DNA from: Cellulophaga algicola DSM 14237
GTDB lineage: Bacteria > Bacteroidota > Bacteroidia > Flavobacteriales > Flavobacteriaceae
DNA length: 64,000 bases
Direction of reading: 5' to 3'
NCBI RefSeq assembly: GCF_000186265.1
Contig: NC_014934.1
Location: 4,402,001 to 4,466,000, forward strand
The number at the start of each line of letters is the position of its first letter. Position 1 is the first letter of the stretch. Of the stretch, positions 7,551-16,811 are shown in pieces. Below the pieces are notes generated by a model that ran no database searches, was not told the origin of the DNA, and saw only the letters and a program-made list of their open reading frames with translations. Made by a program: the position numbers and the translations under genes.

Positions 7551-10145
7551 ATGAAGAATTTAATTTTTGCATTCGTTTGCATTCTTGGATTTTCGAGCGT
7601 ATCCGCACAAACAGAAATTAAAGGTGTGGTCAATGATGATTCAGGAATACCCGTTGCAGGTGCCAACATTATTATCAAAGGCACAACTGCAGGAACTATT
7701 TCCGATTTTGACGGAAATTACAGTTTAAACTCAGGTTTAACTGGAACACAAACTATTCGTGTTACCTACATTGGGTATGGAGTTGTTGAAAAACAAGTAA
7801 CATTAAATGGAGGAACAGTACAAGTAGACATTGTAATGATAGAAAGTGGAGAACAATTAGATGAAATTTTATTGACAGCGACATCTACTACAAGATCGCA
7901 AAAAGAATCTCCTTTATCTGTTACTTCTTTAGGTGCTAAACAATTAGCTAAAGCAAACACAAGCAGTCAAGCTGATATTTTAATCGGTGTTCCTGGAATT
8001 ACTGCTGAAGGTGGTGGTGGTGAAGTTGCCTCTAACGTTTTTGTGAGAGGACTCCCTTCTGGAGGTCAATATCAGTATACGCCATTACAAATTGATGGTA
8101 TGCCGGTGTTAAGCACATTCGGACTTAACTCTTCTGCACATGATGTTTATTTTAGAAATGATATCGGTATTAAAAACTTAGAATTTGTACGTGGGGGTTC
8201 TTCTATATTATACGGAGTAGGATCTGTCGCTGGTATTATTAACTACAACAGCATCACAGGTGGTGTAAATCAGAAAACAACAATTCGTACAGAAGTGGCT
8301 ACAAACTCTCGCTACAAGGCAGATTTTGTGACTAGTGGCCCTTTAGGTGGCGAAGATTCTAATACCTTTTACGCGCTTTCTGGTTTCTATCGTTATGATG
8401 ACGGACCTATTAAAACAGGATTGCCTACAGAAGGGTTTCAATTAAGAGGGAACCTTAAACAGGTGACTAAAAATGGTTCTATTACTTTTTCTGGTCAATT
8501 TATAGACGATAAAGTACAGTTCTTTTTACCTTATCCTTTAGAAGGTGGTTCTCGTGACCGTCCTACTGGTAATGATGGAAATACGATTTATACCTTACAA
8601 ACAGCCGCTGCATCAAACATTTCGTACCGAACACCAGATGGGGTGTATGAATCTCCTATTGAAGATGGAGTTGCTACAAAAGGCGGATTTTTCCTAACGC
8701 ATTTCAAGCATAATTTTTCTGATAATTTAAAAATGGATGCCAAGTTGCGCTACTCAAAATATGCTCACCAATTTAATTTATTTTTAGATGGTAGTGGTGT
8801 TAGCGGTGCTAATGTTGTAGAAACTCAAACAGAATATTTAGCCGCAAGAGGTTTAACCGGTGGAGATTTCACCTATTTAAACGGACAGCCTTTAGCTGCT
8901 AATGCTTTATTATTTGAAAACAGAATTTTAGACAGAACCAGACCTTTGTCTGAGACCATGGCAGATATTAAATTAACAAGAACTGCTGGCGATCATACCA
9001 TCACTGGAGGTACTTTTATTTCTAGATCTTCCGCAGGAGATTTTAATGTCATCACAAATTATCTTGGAGAATATAACAACAGACCAGATTTAGTAGAACT
9101 TTCTGGATACTCTATTAATGGGGTTACCAATAGAGGTACTGCGTATACCAACAGAAATATTTCTAGTAATAAAATTGCTTTGTTCTTGGCAGATGAAATT
9201 AAATTGGACAGATGGAATTTGGATTTTGGTGTACGTTATGAACGTGCTTCTGGAGATATTGAATCTGAAGGATCAACATCTTATGCTGTAGATAATACTG
9301 GAATTGCTAATTTAGACAATGTTACTTGGGGTAATGGCAGCTGGACAAGAGGGCATGTTTCTGCAGATGATTTTGCAGTTGCTTTAGCTGGTTTATATAA
9401 AGTAAGCGACGCTTTTAGCGCGTATGGTAACTTCTCTAGAGGTTATTTCTTTCCTGAATTAAGAGGTACAAAATTTGATGGTTTCGGTAATCCTAGTAGT
9501 TATGATACTGAAAAAATCATACAAGGTGAAGCAGGTGTTAAATATGGTAAAAATAACTTCTCAGGTACTGGCGCATTCTATGCTATAAATCTTAACGACC
9601 GTAGAGTAGTGAACTTTATCAATGCGCCTGGTGGCGGTTTTATTGAAGACGTAGATACACAAGACACAAAGACTTTTGGTTTTGAAGGCACCTACAACTG
9701 GAGATTTGTTCAAGATTTTAGTTTAAACGGTTCGCTAACTATACAAAGTCATGAAATCACTAAATCTACTGCAAATCCACAATTTGAAGGGAATAAAATT
9801 TCTAGACAGCCAAACTTTATAAATGCTATTGGTATCGATTATGACAATGCGGTTTTAGATGCTGGTTTTAATTACAACTATACCGGTAAAAAATATACAA
9901 ATGATTCCAATACAATTGAGTTAGATGCTATTAGTATTGCCAACTTAAATCTAGGATATACCTTCAAAACAGACGAAGATGGAGGTAGTGTTAGACTTGG
10001 TGCACAAGTATACAACCTATTTAATTCTGAAGGAATTACAGAAGGTTCTCCTCGATTGAATAATACGCAAACAGAAGAAGCATATTTTGTAGGTAGACCA
10101 ATTTTACCAACACGTGTCTTCTTAAACGCGACATTTACTTTTTAA
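7551..10145 (+). CDS. TonB-dependent outer-membrane receptor
   Basis: This 864-residue protein has a signal peptide (residues 1-19, ending SVSAQ), a CarboxypepD-regulatory-like beta-sandwich (about 22-100: KGVVNDDSGIPVAGANIII, SDFDGNYSL), a plug domain (about 115-235, with VFVRGLP and QIDGMPV) and a C-terminal 22-strand barrel that ends in phenylalanine (FLNATFTF). It imports a ligand across the outer membrane using TonB energy. No SusD partner is present, which fits a small ligand rather than a long polysaccharide. It is the first gene of the locus with the GH63 hydrolase, symporter and glycerate kinase, so a glycosylglycerate ligand is my inference. A siderophore or vitamin ligand cannot be excluded from the protein alone. 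A hairpin follows the gene and may lower downstream transcription. Confidence 0.92.
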   Translation: MKNLIFAFVCILGFSSVSAQTEIKGVVNDDSGIPVAGANIIIKGTTAGTISDFDGNYSLNSGLTGTQTIRVTYIGYGVVEKQVTLNGGTVQVDIVMIESGEQLDEILLTATSTTRSQKESPLSVTSLGAKQLAKANTSSQADILIGVPGITAEGGGGEVASNVFVRGLPSGGQYQYTPLQIDGMPVLSTFGLNSSAHDVYFRNDIGIKNLEFVRGGSSILYGVGSVAGIINYNSITGGVNQKTTIRTEVATNSRYKADFVTSGPLGGEDSNTFYALSGFYRYDDGPIKTGLPTEGFQLRGNLKQVTKNGSITFSGQFIDDKVQFFLPYPLEGGSRDRPTGNDGNTIYTLQTAAASNISYRTPDGVYESPIEDGVATKGGFFLTHFKHNFSDNLKMDAKLRYSKYAHQFNLFLDGSGVSGANVVETQTEYLAARGLTGGDFTYLNGQPLAANALLFENRILDRTRPLSETMADIKLTRTAGDHTITGGTFISRSSAGDFNVITNYLGEYNNRPDLVELSGYSINGVTNRGTAYTNRNISSNKIALFLADEIKLDRWNLDFGVRYERASGDIESEGSTSYAVDNTGIANLDNVTWGNGSWTRGHVSADDFAVALAGLYKVSDAFSAYGNFSRGYFFPELRGTKFDGFGNPSSYDTEKIIQGEAGVKYGKNNFSGTGAFYAINLNDRRVVNFINAPGGGFIEDVDTQDTKTFGFEGTYNWRFVQDFSLNGSLTIQSHEITKSTANPQFEGNKISRQPNFINAIGIDYDNAVLDAGFNYNYTGKKYTNDSNTIELDAISIANLNLGYTFKTDEDGGSVRLGAQVYNLFNSEGITEGSPRLNNTQTEEAYFVGRPILPTRVFLNATFTF

Positions 10146-10166
10146 GTTAAATATTTAGTATAGACC

Positions 10167-10205
10167 AAACACATTGGTTCCTGAGAGCTTCCAATGTGTT
10201 TTAAT
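10167..10205 (+). terminator. Hairpin terminator or attenuator between receptor and hydrolase genes
   Basis: An 11-bp stem (10167-10177 AAACACATTGG with 10191-10201) and 13-nt loop, followed by a T-rich run (TTAATTTTTTT). It lies 22 bp after the receptor stop and ends about 10 bp before the hydrolase start, so it may set higher receptor than enzyme expression within one operon. Confidence 0.75.
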
Positions 10206-10215
10206 TTTTTTATTT

Positions 10216-11520
10216 ATGAAAGAACATTTAATCAAACAGGCCATAAGCATATTAGAAGAAAACTTCCAAGAAGGTGGTTTTACGATACCTTGTAAAGGCT
10301 TATATCCTTTTCAATGGAAGTGGGATAGTGGTTTTATTGCTATCGGGCAAGCACATTATGATATGGAGAAGGCAAAAACTGAAATTGCGACCTTATTGGA
10401 TGCGCAATGGCAAAATGGATTTATTCCACATATCATTTTTCATAATGAGAGTGACACCTACTTTCCTGGGGCAAACGTACACCGCTCAGATTTGAGTCCG
10501 CTTGCTTCAAAAAAATACAAATCTACAGGAATGACTCAACCTCCAGTTACTGGTTTTGTTCTTGACGAAATGTATCGAATTGCAGAAGATAAAGAAGATA
10601 TTTTGAACTATATCGCTACTCAAATAGATAACGTATATGACAATCACGCGTATTTCTATACGCATAGAGATGTGAACAATGAAGGACTTGTTTTTATCTA
10701 TCACAACTGGGAATCAGGCACTGATAATTCTCCTATTTGGGATGATATTTGGAAAACTATGAATCCGCCAGACTACACCTTTGAACGCAGGGATACAACT
10801 CATGTAGATGCGTCACAACGACCAACAAAGCGCGAATATGATCATTACTTAAATATTATAGAAATTGCAAAAGAGTATCATTATGACGATGCTAAAATTG
10901 CAGAACATTCGCCCTTCCTTGTTTTAGATCCTTTATTTAATGCCATGCTTATAAAGTCTAACGAATCGCTTATTCATTTATACCGATTATTAGGAGATAC
11001 AGGAAAAGTAGTGCAATTAGAAAAATGGCAAGAAAAGAGTATCAAAGGCTTTAATGAAAAATTATGGGATGATAAACTGAATGCTTACGTACATTATGAT
11101 TTGAGAAAAGATGCTCCTATCCGTTTTGTTACTTCTTCTTCCTTTTCTGCTTTATATGGAGGAATTCCTAATCAAGAGAGAGCAGACCTTTTAATACAGA
11201 CTATGATGGGAAAATTTGGCGATGAAGAATTATATTTATGTGCTTCTTTTGATCCACAGAGTGATCGTTTTGATCCCAAAAAATACTGGAGAGGTCCCGT
11301 TTGGATAAATATGAATTGGATACTCTACAATGGTTTAAAAAGATATGGTTTTAATGATATTGCACAGCGTGTAAAAGAAGATTCTATAGCATTGATAGAA
11401 AAGAATGGCTTTTTTGAGTATTTTAATCCTATTAAAAAAGTTGGAGATACCGAAAAGATCGGTTATGGAGGTAACAACTTTTCATGGAGTGCTGCCTTGC
11501 TCATCGATATGCTTAAATAA
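10216..11520 (+). CDS. GH63-type mannosylglycerate/glucosylglycerate hydrolase
   Basis: This 434-residue (alpha/alpha)6-barrel protein matches the size of bacterial mannosylglycerate and glucosylglycerate hydrolases of family GH63. Near the N-terminus YPFQWKWDSGF (30-40) lines the active site. D170 in SGTDNSPIWDD is the expected general acid and E401 in FFEYFNP the expected base; NNFSWSAAL follows (420-428). The spacing of the two residues is close to that I recall for the Thermus enzyme (D182/E419). It would split 2-O-alpha-mannosyl- or glucosylglycerate into sugar and glycerate. No signal peptide is visible, so it acts in the cytoplasm after uptake. The neighbouring glycerate kinase strongly supports a glycerate-releasing reaction. 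I chose the ATG at 10216; an upstream start at 10174 would lie inside the hairpin. Confidence 0.82.
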   Translation: MKEHLIKQAISILEENFQEGGFTIPCKGLYPFQWKWDSGFIAIGQAHYDMEKAKTEIATLLDAQWQNGFIPHIIFHNESDTYFPGANVHRSDLSPLASKKYKSTGMTQPPVTGFVLDEMYRIAEDKEDILNYIATQIDNVYDNHAYFYTHRDVNNEGLVFIYHNWESGTDNSPIWDDIWKTMNPPDYTFERRDTTHVDASQRPTKREYDHYLNIIEIAKEYHYDDAKIAEHSPFLVLDPLFNAMLIKSNESLIHLYRLLGDTGKVVQLEKWQEKSIKGFNEKLWDDKLNAYVHYDLRKDAPIRFVTSSSFSALYGGIPNQERADLLIQTMMGKFGDEELYLCASFDPQSDRFDPKKYWRGPVWINMNWILYNGLKRYGFNDIAQRVKEDSIALIEKNGFFEYFNPIKKVGDTEKIGYGGNNFSWSAALLIDMLK

Positions 11521-11537
11521 ATAAAAACCAACCAACT

Positions 11538-13142
11538 ATGAACTATCTAGATTATATTATTATAATAGTATATCTCTTAGCTTTTTTAGCTATGGGCTTC
11601 TTTTTTAAAGAGAATAAAACTTCCGGAGATTACTTTTTAGGCGGTAAATCTATGGGGTGGTTTCCTTTGAGTTTATCCACAATGGCAACACAATTATCAG
11701 CAGTTAGTTTTATTTCTGCTCCCGCTTTTGTAGGTTTAAAACAGGGGGGAGGTATGCAATGGCTTACCTATGAATTTGGGGTGCCATTGGCTATGGCCTT
11801 TTTATTAATCGTTCTCTTACCTACCTTATATAAATCTGGTATAGTCAGTGTTTACGAGTACTTAGAAAAACGTTTTGATTCTTCTTCCAGACTCTTAATT
11901 AGTGTTGTTTTTCAGATTAGTAGGTCGGTAGCCACTGGAGTTATGGTCTATGCCATGGCGCTGATATTACAGGCGACCATCCAATTAGATTTTGTTGTTT
12001 CTGTGCTGTTAATTGGTATTATTACCATGATCTATTCGTTTCAAGGCGGAATGAAAGCGGTCATTTGGGGCGATGTGATTCAGATGACCATTCTCTTTTT
12101 CGGAATCATTATTTGTTTGTTTTACGGTTTTAGTGAGTTGGGTGGCGTAGATAATTTCTTAACGAAAGTAGATCCAGACCGTATTCAAGCAGTAGATTTT
12201 AGTAAATGGGGTTTTAATAATGCCGATGGGAATGATGAATTTGGTTTTTGGCCTATGGTCTTAGGAGGTTTCTTTTTATATGCCTCTTACTACGGAACAG
12301 ACCAAACGCAATCCCAACGTTTATTGTCTTCTAAAGATATGCCTTCGTTAAAAAAGTTACTATTAGCCAATGGTTTACTGCGGTTCCCTTTTACCTTAAC
12401 CTATTGTATTATGGGATTGGTGCTTGGAACACTTTTAGTGCAAGATGTTAGTTATCAAGAAATGATTGATACTGTTTATAATGCAAATATTGGCTCTTTA
12501 GAAGGTAAAAGGGCAGATTTAATGGTCCCTGTATTTATTATAAAATACTTGCCTAACGGAGTTATTGGTATTTTAATAGTCGCTATTATGTCTGCAGCAA
12601 TGTCTAGCTTAAGTTCTACTGTAAATTCACTTTCTGCGGTGACTATGGAAGATATTGTAAAGCGTTTTAAACCCAATATTGAAGACAAAAAATACATCAG
12701 CTACTCTAGATACTTATCTATTTTTTGGGGCTTAGTATGTTTATTCTTTGCTTTTTTTGCGGGGAGTATTGAGGGTACCGTAATTGAGGTTATTAATAAA
12801 ATTAGTTCTGTTTTTTACGGACCTATACTGGCGGTATTTATTTTGGCAATTGCTACTAAAAAAACACATGCTTTAGGGGCTAATATTGGGATCATATCTG
12901 GTGTCCTTTTTAATATGTACTTATGGCTGTATGTTCCCCAAATATTCTGGTTCTGGTGGAATGCATTAGGTTGTTTAGTTACAATTATCGTTGCATTAAG
13001 CGTTAGTTATATTGTGAAGGCTAAACCAAAAGAAGGGCTAGAAGTGGTCTACGATCCTAGTAGAAAAGAACTCGCTATCTTAGTCGTTTATTTTTGCGTA
13101 ATTGTATTAATAAGCACCTCCTTACCTGCTATTTTAAGTTAA
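11538..13142 (+). CDS. Sodium:solute symporter (SSS family)
   Basis: This 534-residue membrane protein has about 13-14 hydrophobic segments. It carries the SSS hallmarks: the N-terminal DYFLGGKSMGWFPLSLSTMA segment, a sodium-site region AAMSSLSSTVNSLSAVTMEDI (about residues 354-374), and TDQTQSQRLLSSKDM in the middle. SSS proteins import sugars, organic acids or vitamins with sodium across the inner membrane. It lies 17 bp after the hydrolase gene and 10 bp before the glycerate kinase gene, so it most likely carries the intact glycosylglycerate from the periplasm to the cytoplasm. Sodium coupling fits a marine host. The substrate is inferred from context. Confidence 0.9.
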   Translation: MNYLDYIIIIVYLLAFLAMGFFFKENKTSGDYFLGGKSMGWFPLSLSTMATQLSAVSFISAPAFVGLKQGGGMQWLTYEFGVPLAMAFLLIVLLPTLYKSGIVSVYEYLEKRFDSSSRLLISVVFQISRSVATGVMVYAMALILQATIQLDFVVSVLLIGIITMIYSFQGGMKAVIWGDVIQMTILFFGIIICLFYGFSELGGVDNFLTKVDPDRIQAVDFSKWGFNNADGNDEFGFWPMVLGGFFLYASYYGTDQTQSQRLLSSKDMPSLKKLLLANGLLRFPFTLTYCIMGLVLGTLLVQDVSYQEMIDTVYNANIGSLEGKRADLMVPVFIIKYLPNGVIGILIVAIMSAAMSSLSSTVNSLSAVTMEDIVKRFKPNIEDKKYISYSRYLSIFWGLVCLFFAFFAGSIEGTVIEVINKISSVFYGPILAVFILAIATKKTHALGANIGIISGVLFNMYLWLYVPQIFWFWWNALGCLVTIIVALSVSYIVKAKPKEGLEVVYDPSRKELAILVVYFCVIVLISTSLPAILS

Positions 13143-13152
13143 AATACATTCG

Positions 13153-14277
13153 ATGAAATTTGTAATTGCACCCGATAAATTTAAAGGCTCTCTAACTGGT
13201 ATTGAATTTTGCGATGCTGTAGAAGAGGGACTCCTAAAAGTATTTCCGCAAGCGGATATTATAAAAATTCCTTTAGCCGATGGCGGCGATGGTACTGTTG
13301 ATGTTATTAAAAATTACATTCACGGTACCATGGTTACCGTATCCGTAAATAATCCGCATTTTAAACAGGTAGAAGCCTCGTATTTATATTCTGATGAAAC
13401 CAAAACTGCCTTTATAGAAATGGCAGAAGCTTCTGGCTTAAAATTATTAGATGCTGATGATTTTGATTGTATGAATGCCAGTAGCTATGGTACAGGAGAA
13501 CTAATTGCAGATTGTGTGAGTAGGGGAGCAGAACACTTAATTTTAGGTATTGGAGGTAGCGCTACTAATGATGCTGGAATAGGCATGTTAACCGCTTTAG
13601 GCTTTGAGTTTTTTGATGTCAATAAGCAACTACTGAAACCCATTGGTGCTAATTTGATCTATATTGACCATATTGGTACCGATAAAGTAGCTAAAAATTT
13701 AAAGAAATTAAAGGTAAAGGTTGCGTGCGATGTTACTAATCCACTGTACGGAAAAGATGGAGCTGCCTATATTTATGCTGCCCAGAAAGGAGCAAACGAG
13801 AAGCAGATAGTAGCGCTAGATCTTGGACTGCAACAGTTTGCCCGTGTGGTTAATTCTATGTATGCTATAGAGGTACAATCCATTCAAGGTGGTGGTGCCG
13901 CGGGAGGAATGGGCGTAGGGGTTTCTGTATTTTTAAACGGCACACTTGCATCAGGCATCGAGCTAATAAAAGAATTGGCAGATTTTGATACTCAAATAAA
14001 AGATGCTGATTGGATTATTACGGGAGAGGGGAAACTGGACCTTCAATCATTATCAGGAAAAACAATACAAGGGGTATTGACCGCTGCGCATAAAGAAAAA
14101 ATAAAAGTTGCCGCTTTGTGCGGAGTTGTAGATTTATCTATAGCAGCACAAGAAGCATTGGGCATCACCTATACTACAGCTATCTTAAAAGAAATTACCA
14201 CTATAGAAGAAGCTATGGCAACGAGTACTGATAATTTGGTTTTTGCGGCTTATAATTTTGCCCGTTGTATTAGTTAA
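13153..14277 (+). CDS. Glycerate kinase (GlxK/GarK family)
   Basis: This 374-residue protein is the full length of the GlxK-type glycerate kinase family. It begins KFVIAPDKFKGSLTG, then has IPLADGGDGTVDV (about residues 39-51), GIGGSATNDAGIGML (about 133-147), a glycine-rich GGGAAGGMGVGV (about 246-257) and ITGEGKLDLQSLSGK (about 292-306), all family blocks. It phosphorylates D-glycerate to phosphoglycerate for glycolysis. It starts 10 bp after the symporter gene, in an operon with the glycerate-glycoside hydrolase, and therefore supplies the route for the glycerate half of the substrate. The sugar half would go to general metabolism. Confidence 0.93.
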   Translation: MKFVIAPDKFKGSLTGIEFCDAVEEGLLKVFPQADIIKIPLADGGDGTVDVIKNYIHGTMVTVSVNNPHFKQVEASYLYSDETKTAFIEMAEASGLKLLDADDFDCMNASSYGTGELIADCVSRGAEHLILGIGGSATNDAGIGMLTALGFEFFDVNKQLLKPIGANLIYIDHIGTDKVAKNLKKLKVKVACDVTNPLYGKDGAAYIYAAQKGANEKQIVALDLGLQQFARVVNSMYAIEVQSIQGGGAAGGMGVGVSVFLNGTLASGIELIKELADFDTQIKDADWIITGEGKLDLQSLSGKTIQGVLTAAHKEKIKVAALCGVVDLSIAAQEALGITYTTAILKEITTIEEAMATSTDNLVFAAYNFARCIS

Positions 14278-14329
14278 AATAATGTTTTGTTCATAAAATG
14301 TGGGTTTATTATTCGGATTTCTATAAATA

Positions 14330-14359
14330 TTGCCGAATTTTGCCCGCATTTTAAATTTG
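14330..14359 (+). promoter_or_regulatory. Bacteroidota-type promoter for guanine deaminase
   Basis: TTG at 14330-14332, a 19-bp spacer, then TAAATTTG at 14352-14359, an exact match to TTG-N19-TAnnTTTG. The start codon at 14367 is 7 bp past the -7 box, so the message should be leaderless or nearly so. Confidence 0.7.
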
Positions 14360-14366
14360 AAGAAGA

Positions 14367-14843
14367 ATGACAGAAAGAGATGAGTTTTTCATGAAAAGAG
14401 CTATAGCACTTGCCGAAGAAGGTATGAATGCTAATGCTGGCGGACCTTTTGGAGCCGTAGTGGTAAAAGACGACGAAATTATCGCAGAAGGATATAATAG
14501 AGTTACGTCTACCAATGATCCTACAGCACATGCTGAGGTCGTGGCTATTCGTGAAGCCTGTAAAAAACTAAATAATTTTGAACTTACAGATTGTACTATA
14601 TATACGTCCTGTGAACCATGCCCTATGTGCTTAGGCGCTATTTACTGGACCAGGCCTAAGATGGTTTATTTTGGTTGTAACCGTGAAGATGCTGCTGCCA
14701 TACAATTTGATGATCAGTTTATTTATGATGAGATTGATAAAGATATTGACGGGCGTCAAATTAAGTTTGTGCAATTAGCACGTAAAGATGCCTTAGAAGT
14801 ATTTAATGCTTGGGATGCTAAGCAAGATAAAAAAGAATACTAA
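14367..14843 (+). CDS. guaD: Guanine deaminase (cytidine deaminase fold)
   Basis: This 158-residue zinc deaminase has the zinc and catalytic motif HAE (H55, E57) and PCPMC (C85, C88). The segments NDPTAHAEV, YTSCEPCPMCLGAIYW and FDDQFIYDEIDK, and the C-terminus ending KKEY, match Bacillus GuaD as I recall it; in that family the C-terminal tail reaches over the partner's active site. It converts guanine to xanthine in purine salvage. A tRNA adenosine deaminase (TadA) is the main alternative, but the tail and length favour GuaD. It has its own promoter and is followed by a strong terminator, so it is monocistronic. Confidence 0.88.
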   Translation: MTERDEFFMKRAIALAEEGMNANAGGPFGAVVVKDDEIIAEGYNRVTSTNDPTAHAEVVAIREACKKLNNFELTDCTIYTSCEPCPMCLGAIYWTRPKMVYFGCNREDAAAIQFDDQFIYDEIDKDIDGRQIKFVQLARKDALEVFNAWDAKQDKKEY

Positions 14844-14863
14844 TTTAAATTAGTATTTAGTAA

Positions 14864-14895
14864 AAAAGCCTCGAAGATAAATCTTCGAGGCTTTT
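14864..14895. terminator. Bidirectional terminator between guaD and the convergent lipoprotein gene
   Basis: A perfect 15-bp stem (14864-14878 with 14881-14895) around an AA loop, with A and T ends that serve both strands. It lies 20 bp after guaD and 20 bp after the minus-strand lipoprotein gene. Confidence 0.85.
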
Positions 14896-14915
14896 ATATA
14901 TAGGGTATTTTATAC

Positions 14916-15392
14916 TTATTTAGCTTCTTCGTTGATCGCATTGATACCAACGTTCCCTTCCGCAATAACTGTTTCTAAGTCACTAGCACTTTGGTGTACT
15001 CTAATGTTTCCATCAAAAAATAATAATTCACTAAAAGTAATAGGAGTACCATTGTCTAACATAGAAACTTCTGTAGTACTTTCTTCACAATTACATTCAA
15101 TAGGCGCTAAAGTAATCGCTACCGCTCCTGTAGAAGAAACATCATCTAAATAAATAAATGCTGGGTGAATATCATTATTAGAATTGGTTAAGCTTAATAA
15201 AATTGTTGTAGTTCCGTCCTCTTTTTCTGTAAATGTAGCGGTTCCAGAAATTGCGGCATTATCGGCAGAATCTAAAGTATATACTTTGGTGCGCAATGCT
15301 ACTTCTGTAGTTTCAGTATCTTCTGTTGAACAGCTCATAAAAGTAAACGCTGCAGCTAAAAACAATAGTAGGGAGATTTTTTTCAAGTTCAT
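14916..15392 (-). CDS. CHRD-like lipoprotein
   Basis: This 158-residue protein has a lipoprotein signal peptide with the lipidated cysteine C21 (FTFMSC). The rest resembles the CHRD beta-domain: SGTATFTEKEDGTTTILLSL, then HPAFIYLDD, and the late block PITFSELLFFDGNIRVHQS. Such Bacteroidota CHRD-like lipoproteins are common but their role is unknown. It would be anchored in the periplasm or on the outer membrane. A TACATTTG -7 box lies on the minus strand at 15424-15431, about 30 bp upstream of the start. The gene is monocistronic and shares its terminator with guaD. Confidence 0.75.
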   Translation of the reverse strand: MNLKKISLLLFLAAAFTFMSCSTEDTETTEVALRTKVYTLDSADNAAISGTATFTEKEDGTTTILLSLTNSNNDIHPAFIYLDDVSSTGAVAITLAPIECNCEESTTEVSMLDNGTPITFSELLFFDGNIRVHQSASDLETVIAEGNVGINAINEEAK

Positions 15393-15632
15393 AATTAGTT
15401 AAAATTTAGTGTTATTAATCGCACAAATGTATATAAAGGGAATCATATTTTTTTTGCGAATTATGCAATTCTTTTACGATGCGATTATTCAACGTTAACA
15501 GGTTTATTTTTAACGTTAAAAAGCTATTTCACCCCATTATTTTTTCCAACTTTAAATAAAGTTATACCTCCTTTTTAGTTCCTGTAAGTTAATTCTTATC
15601 GCTAAGAGTATCTTAATATGAGTAACAAACTG

Positions 15633-15640
15633 TAAATTTG
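15633..15640 (+). promoter_or_regulatory. -7 promoter box before the MscS gene
   Basis: TAAATTTG matches TAnnTTTG exactly, 49 bp before the channel start codon. No clear TTG lies at the expected distance upstream, so the -33 element is weak. Confidence 0.45.
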
Positions 15641-15689
15641 AGGTATAGAACAGTAAAACATCTTTAAAAAACCGTAATACGTTACCCGA

Positions 15690-16811
15690 ATGAACGATTT
15701 TATTCAAGAAAATTTAAAGGCTATTTACCACATTCTAGCTACTATCGGAATAGTAGCTCTACTACTTGTTTTAACCAATTACTTTCATAAATGGTTGAAG
15801 AATAAATTACAGGCTAAATTTCCCAATCAAGAAGCTAGCACGCTAGATTTATTGCGTCGTATTCTTAAAACCTTATGGGTTGTTTTAGGGTTAATTTCCT
15901 TGATATTTGTGTTTATCAATGAACAATATTACCAACGGGTACAGAAAGATTTTTGGCTTATTTTCTATTTAGGCTTAGTGCTTATTCTTACCATTATTGG
16001 GGTCTCTGTAGTACAGATGCTTTTTTCCCATGTCATTGCAAAACGTGTAGAAGAAAAGAGCGATCCTACCAGTTATAAATTTTTACGAAATCTGGCCGTA
16101 TTTGGGGTCTATTTCTTAGGTGTTCTTTTTGCGGTCATGGCCTTCCCTTCCTTACGTGGCTTGGCACAAACAGCTTTGGGTGGGGCAGGGGTTATTGCCG
16201 TTATTGCTGGGGTAGCCTCTCAAGAAGCCTTAGCTAATTTAGTGGGCGGTGTGTTTATTATCACCTTTAAGCCTTTTAAAATATTTGATATTGTACGTAT
16301 TTCTGATGACATGGTGGGTACGGTGATAGATATTACTTTACGCCATACGGTAATCCGAAATTTTGAAAATAAGATGATTGTGGTTCCAAACTCCATCATC
16401 AATAAGGAGAAGCTTATCAATTATGATTTAGGCGATCGTAAATGCTGCCAATGGATAGAGATTGGTATTTCTTATGATAGTAATATTGATACCGCTAAAG
16501 AGATTATGCGCGAGCAGTGTACCCAACATCCCAGTATTATTGATAATAGAAATCCTTTAGATATAAAAAACGGAGATCCTAAAGTATTGGTGCGCGTCAT
16601 CGGTCTTAATGAGTCTGAAGTTACGCTTAGAGCATGGACCTGGGCAAAAGATTATCCATCATCATTTGTCATGAAATGCGATTTATTGGAAAGCATTAAG
16701 AAAGAATTTGACGCAAAAGGTATCGAAATTCCGTTTCCACACCGTACTATGGTTTTTAAAGAAAGTCAGTTAGCGGAATTAAAAGAACAATTAAAGCCGA
16801 AAGATTCTTAG
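15690..16811 (+). CDS. Small-conductance mechanosensitive channel (MscS family)
   Basis: This 373-residue inner-membrane protein has four hydrophobic segments (about residues 13-33, 60-80, 89-113 and 145-185). The last contains the pore-helix and hinge pattern GLAQTALGGAGVIAVIAGVASQEALANLVGG, followed by the MscS beta-domain with VRISDDMVGTVIDITLRHTVI and VVPNSII. It opens under membrane tension to release solutes on osmotic downshift, which fits a marine bacterium that meets changing salinity. It is monocistronic, with a candidate -7 box 49 bp upstream. Confidence 0.92.
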   Translation: MNDFIQENLKAIYHILATIGIVALLLVLTNYFHKWLKNKLQAKFPNQEASTLDLLRRILKTLWVVLGLISLIFVFINEQYYQRVQKDFWLIFYLGLVLILTIIGVSVVQMLFSHVIAKRVEEKSDPTSYKFLRNLAVFGVYFLGVLFAVMAFPSLRGLAQTALGGAGVIAVIAGVASQEALANLVGGVFIITFKPFKIFDIVRISDDMVGTVIDITLRHTVIRNFENKMIVVPNSIINKEKLINYDLGDRKCCQWIEIGISYDSNIDTAKEIMREQCTQHPSIIDNRNPLDIKNGDPKVLVRVIGLNESEVTLRAWTWAKDYPSSFVMKCDLLESIKKEFDAKGIEIPFPHRTMVFKESQLAELKEQLKPKDS

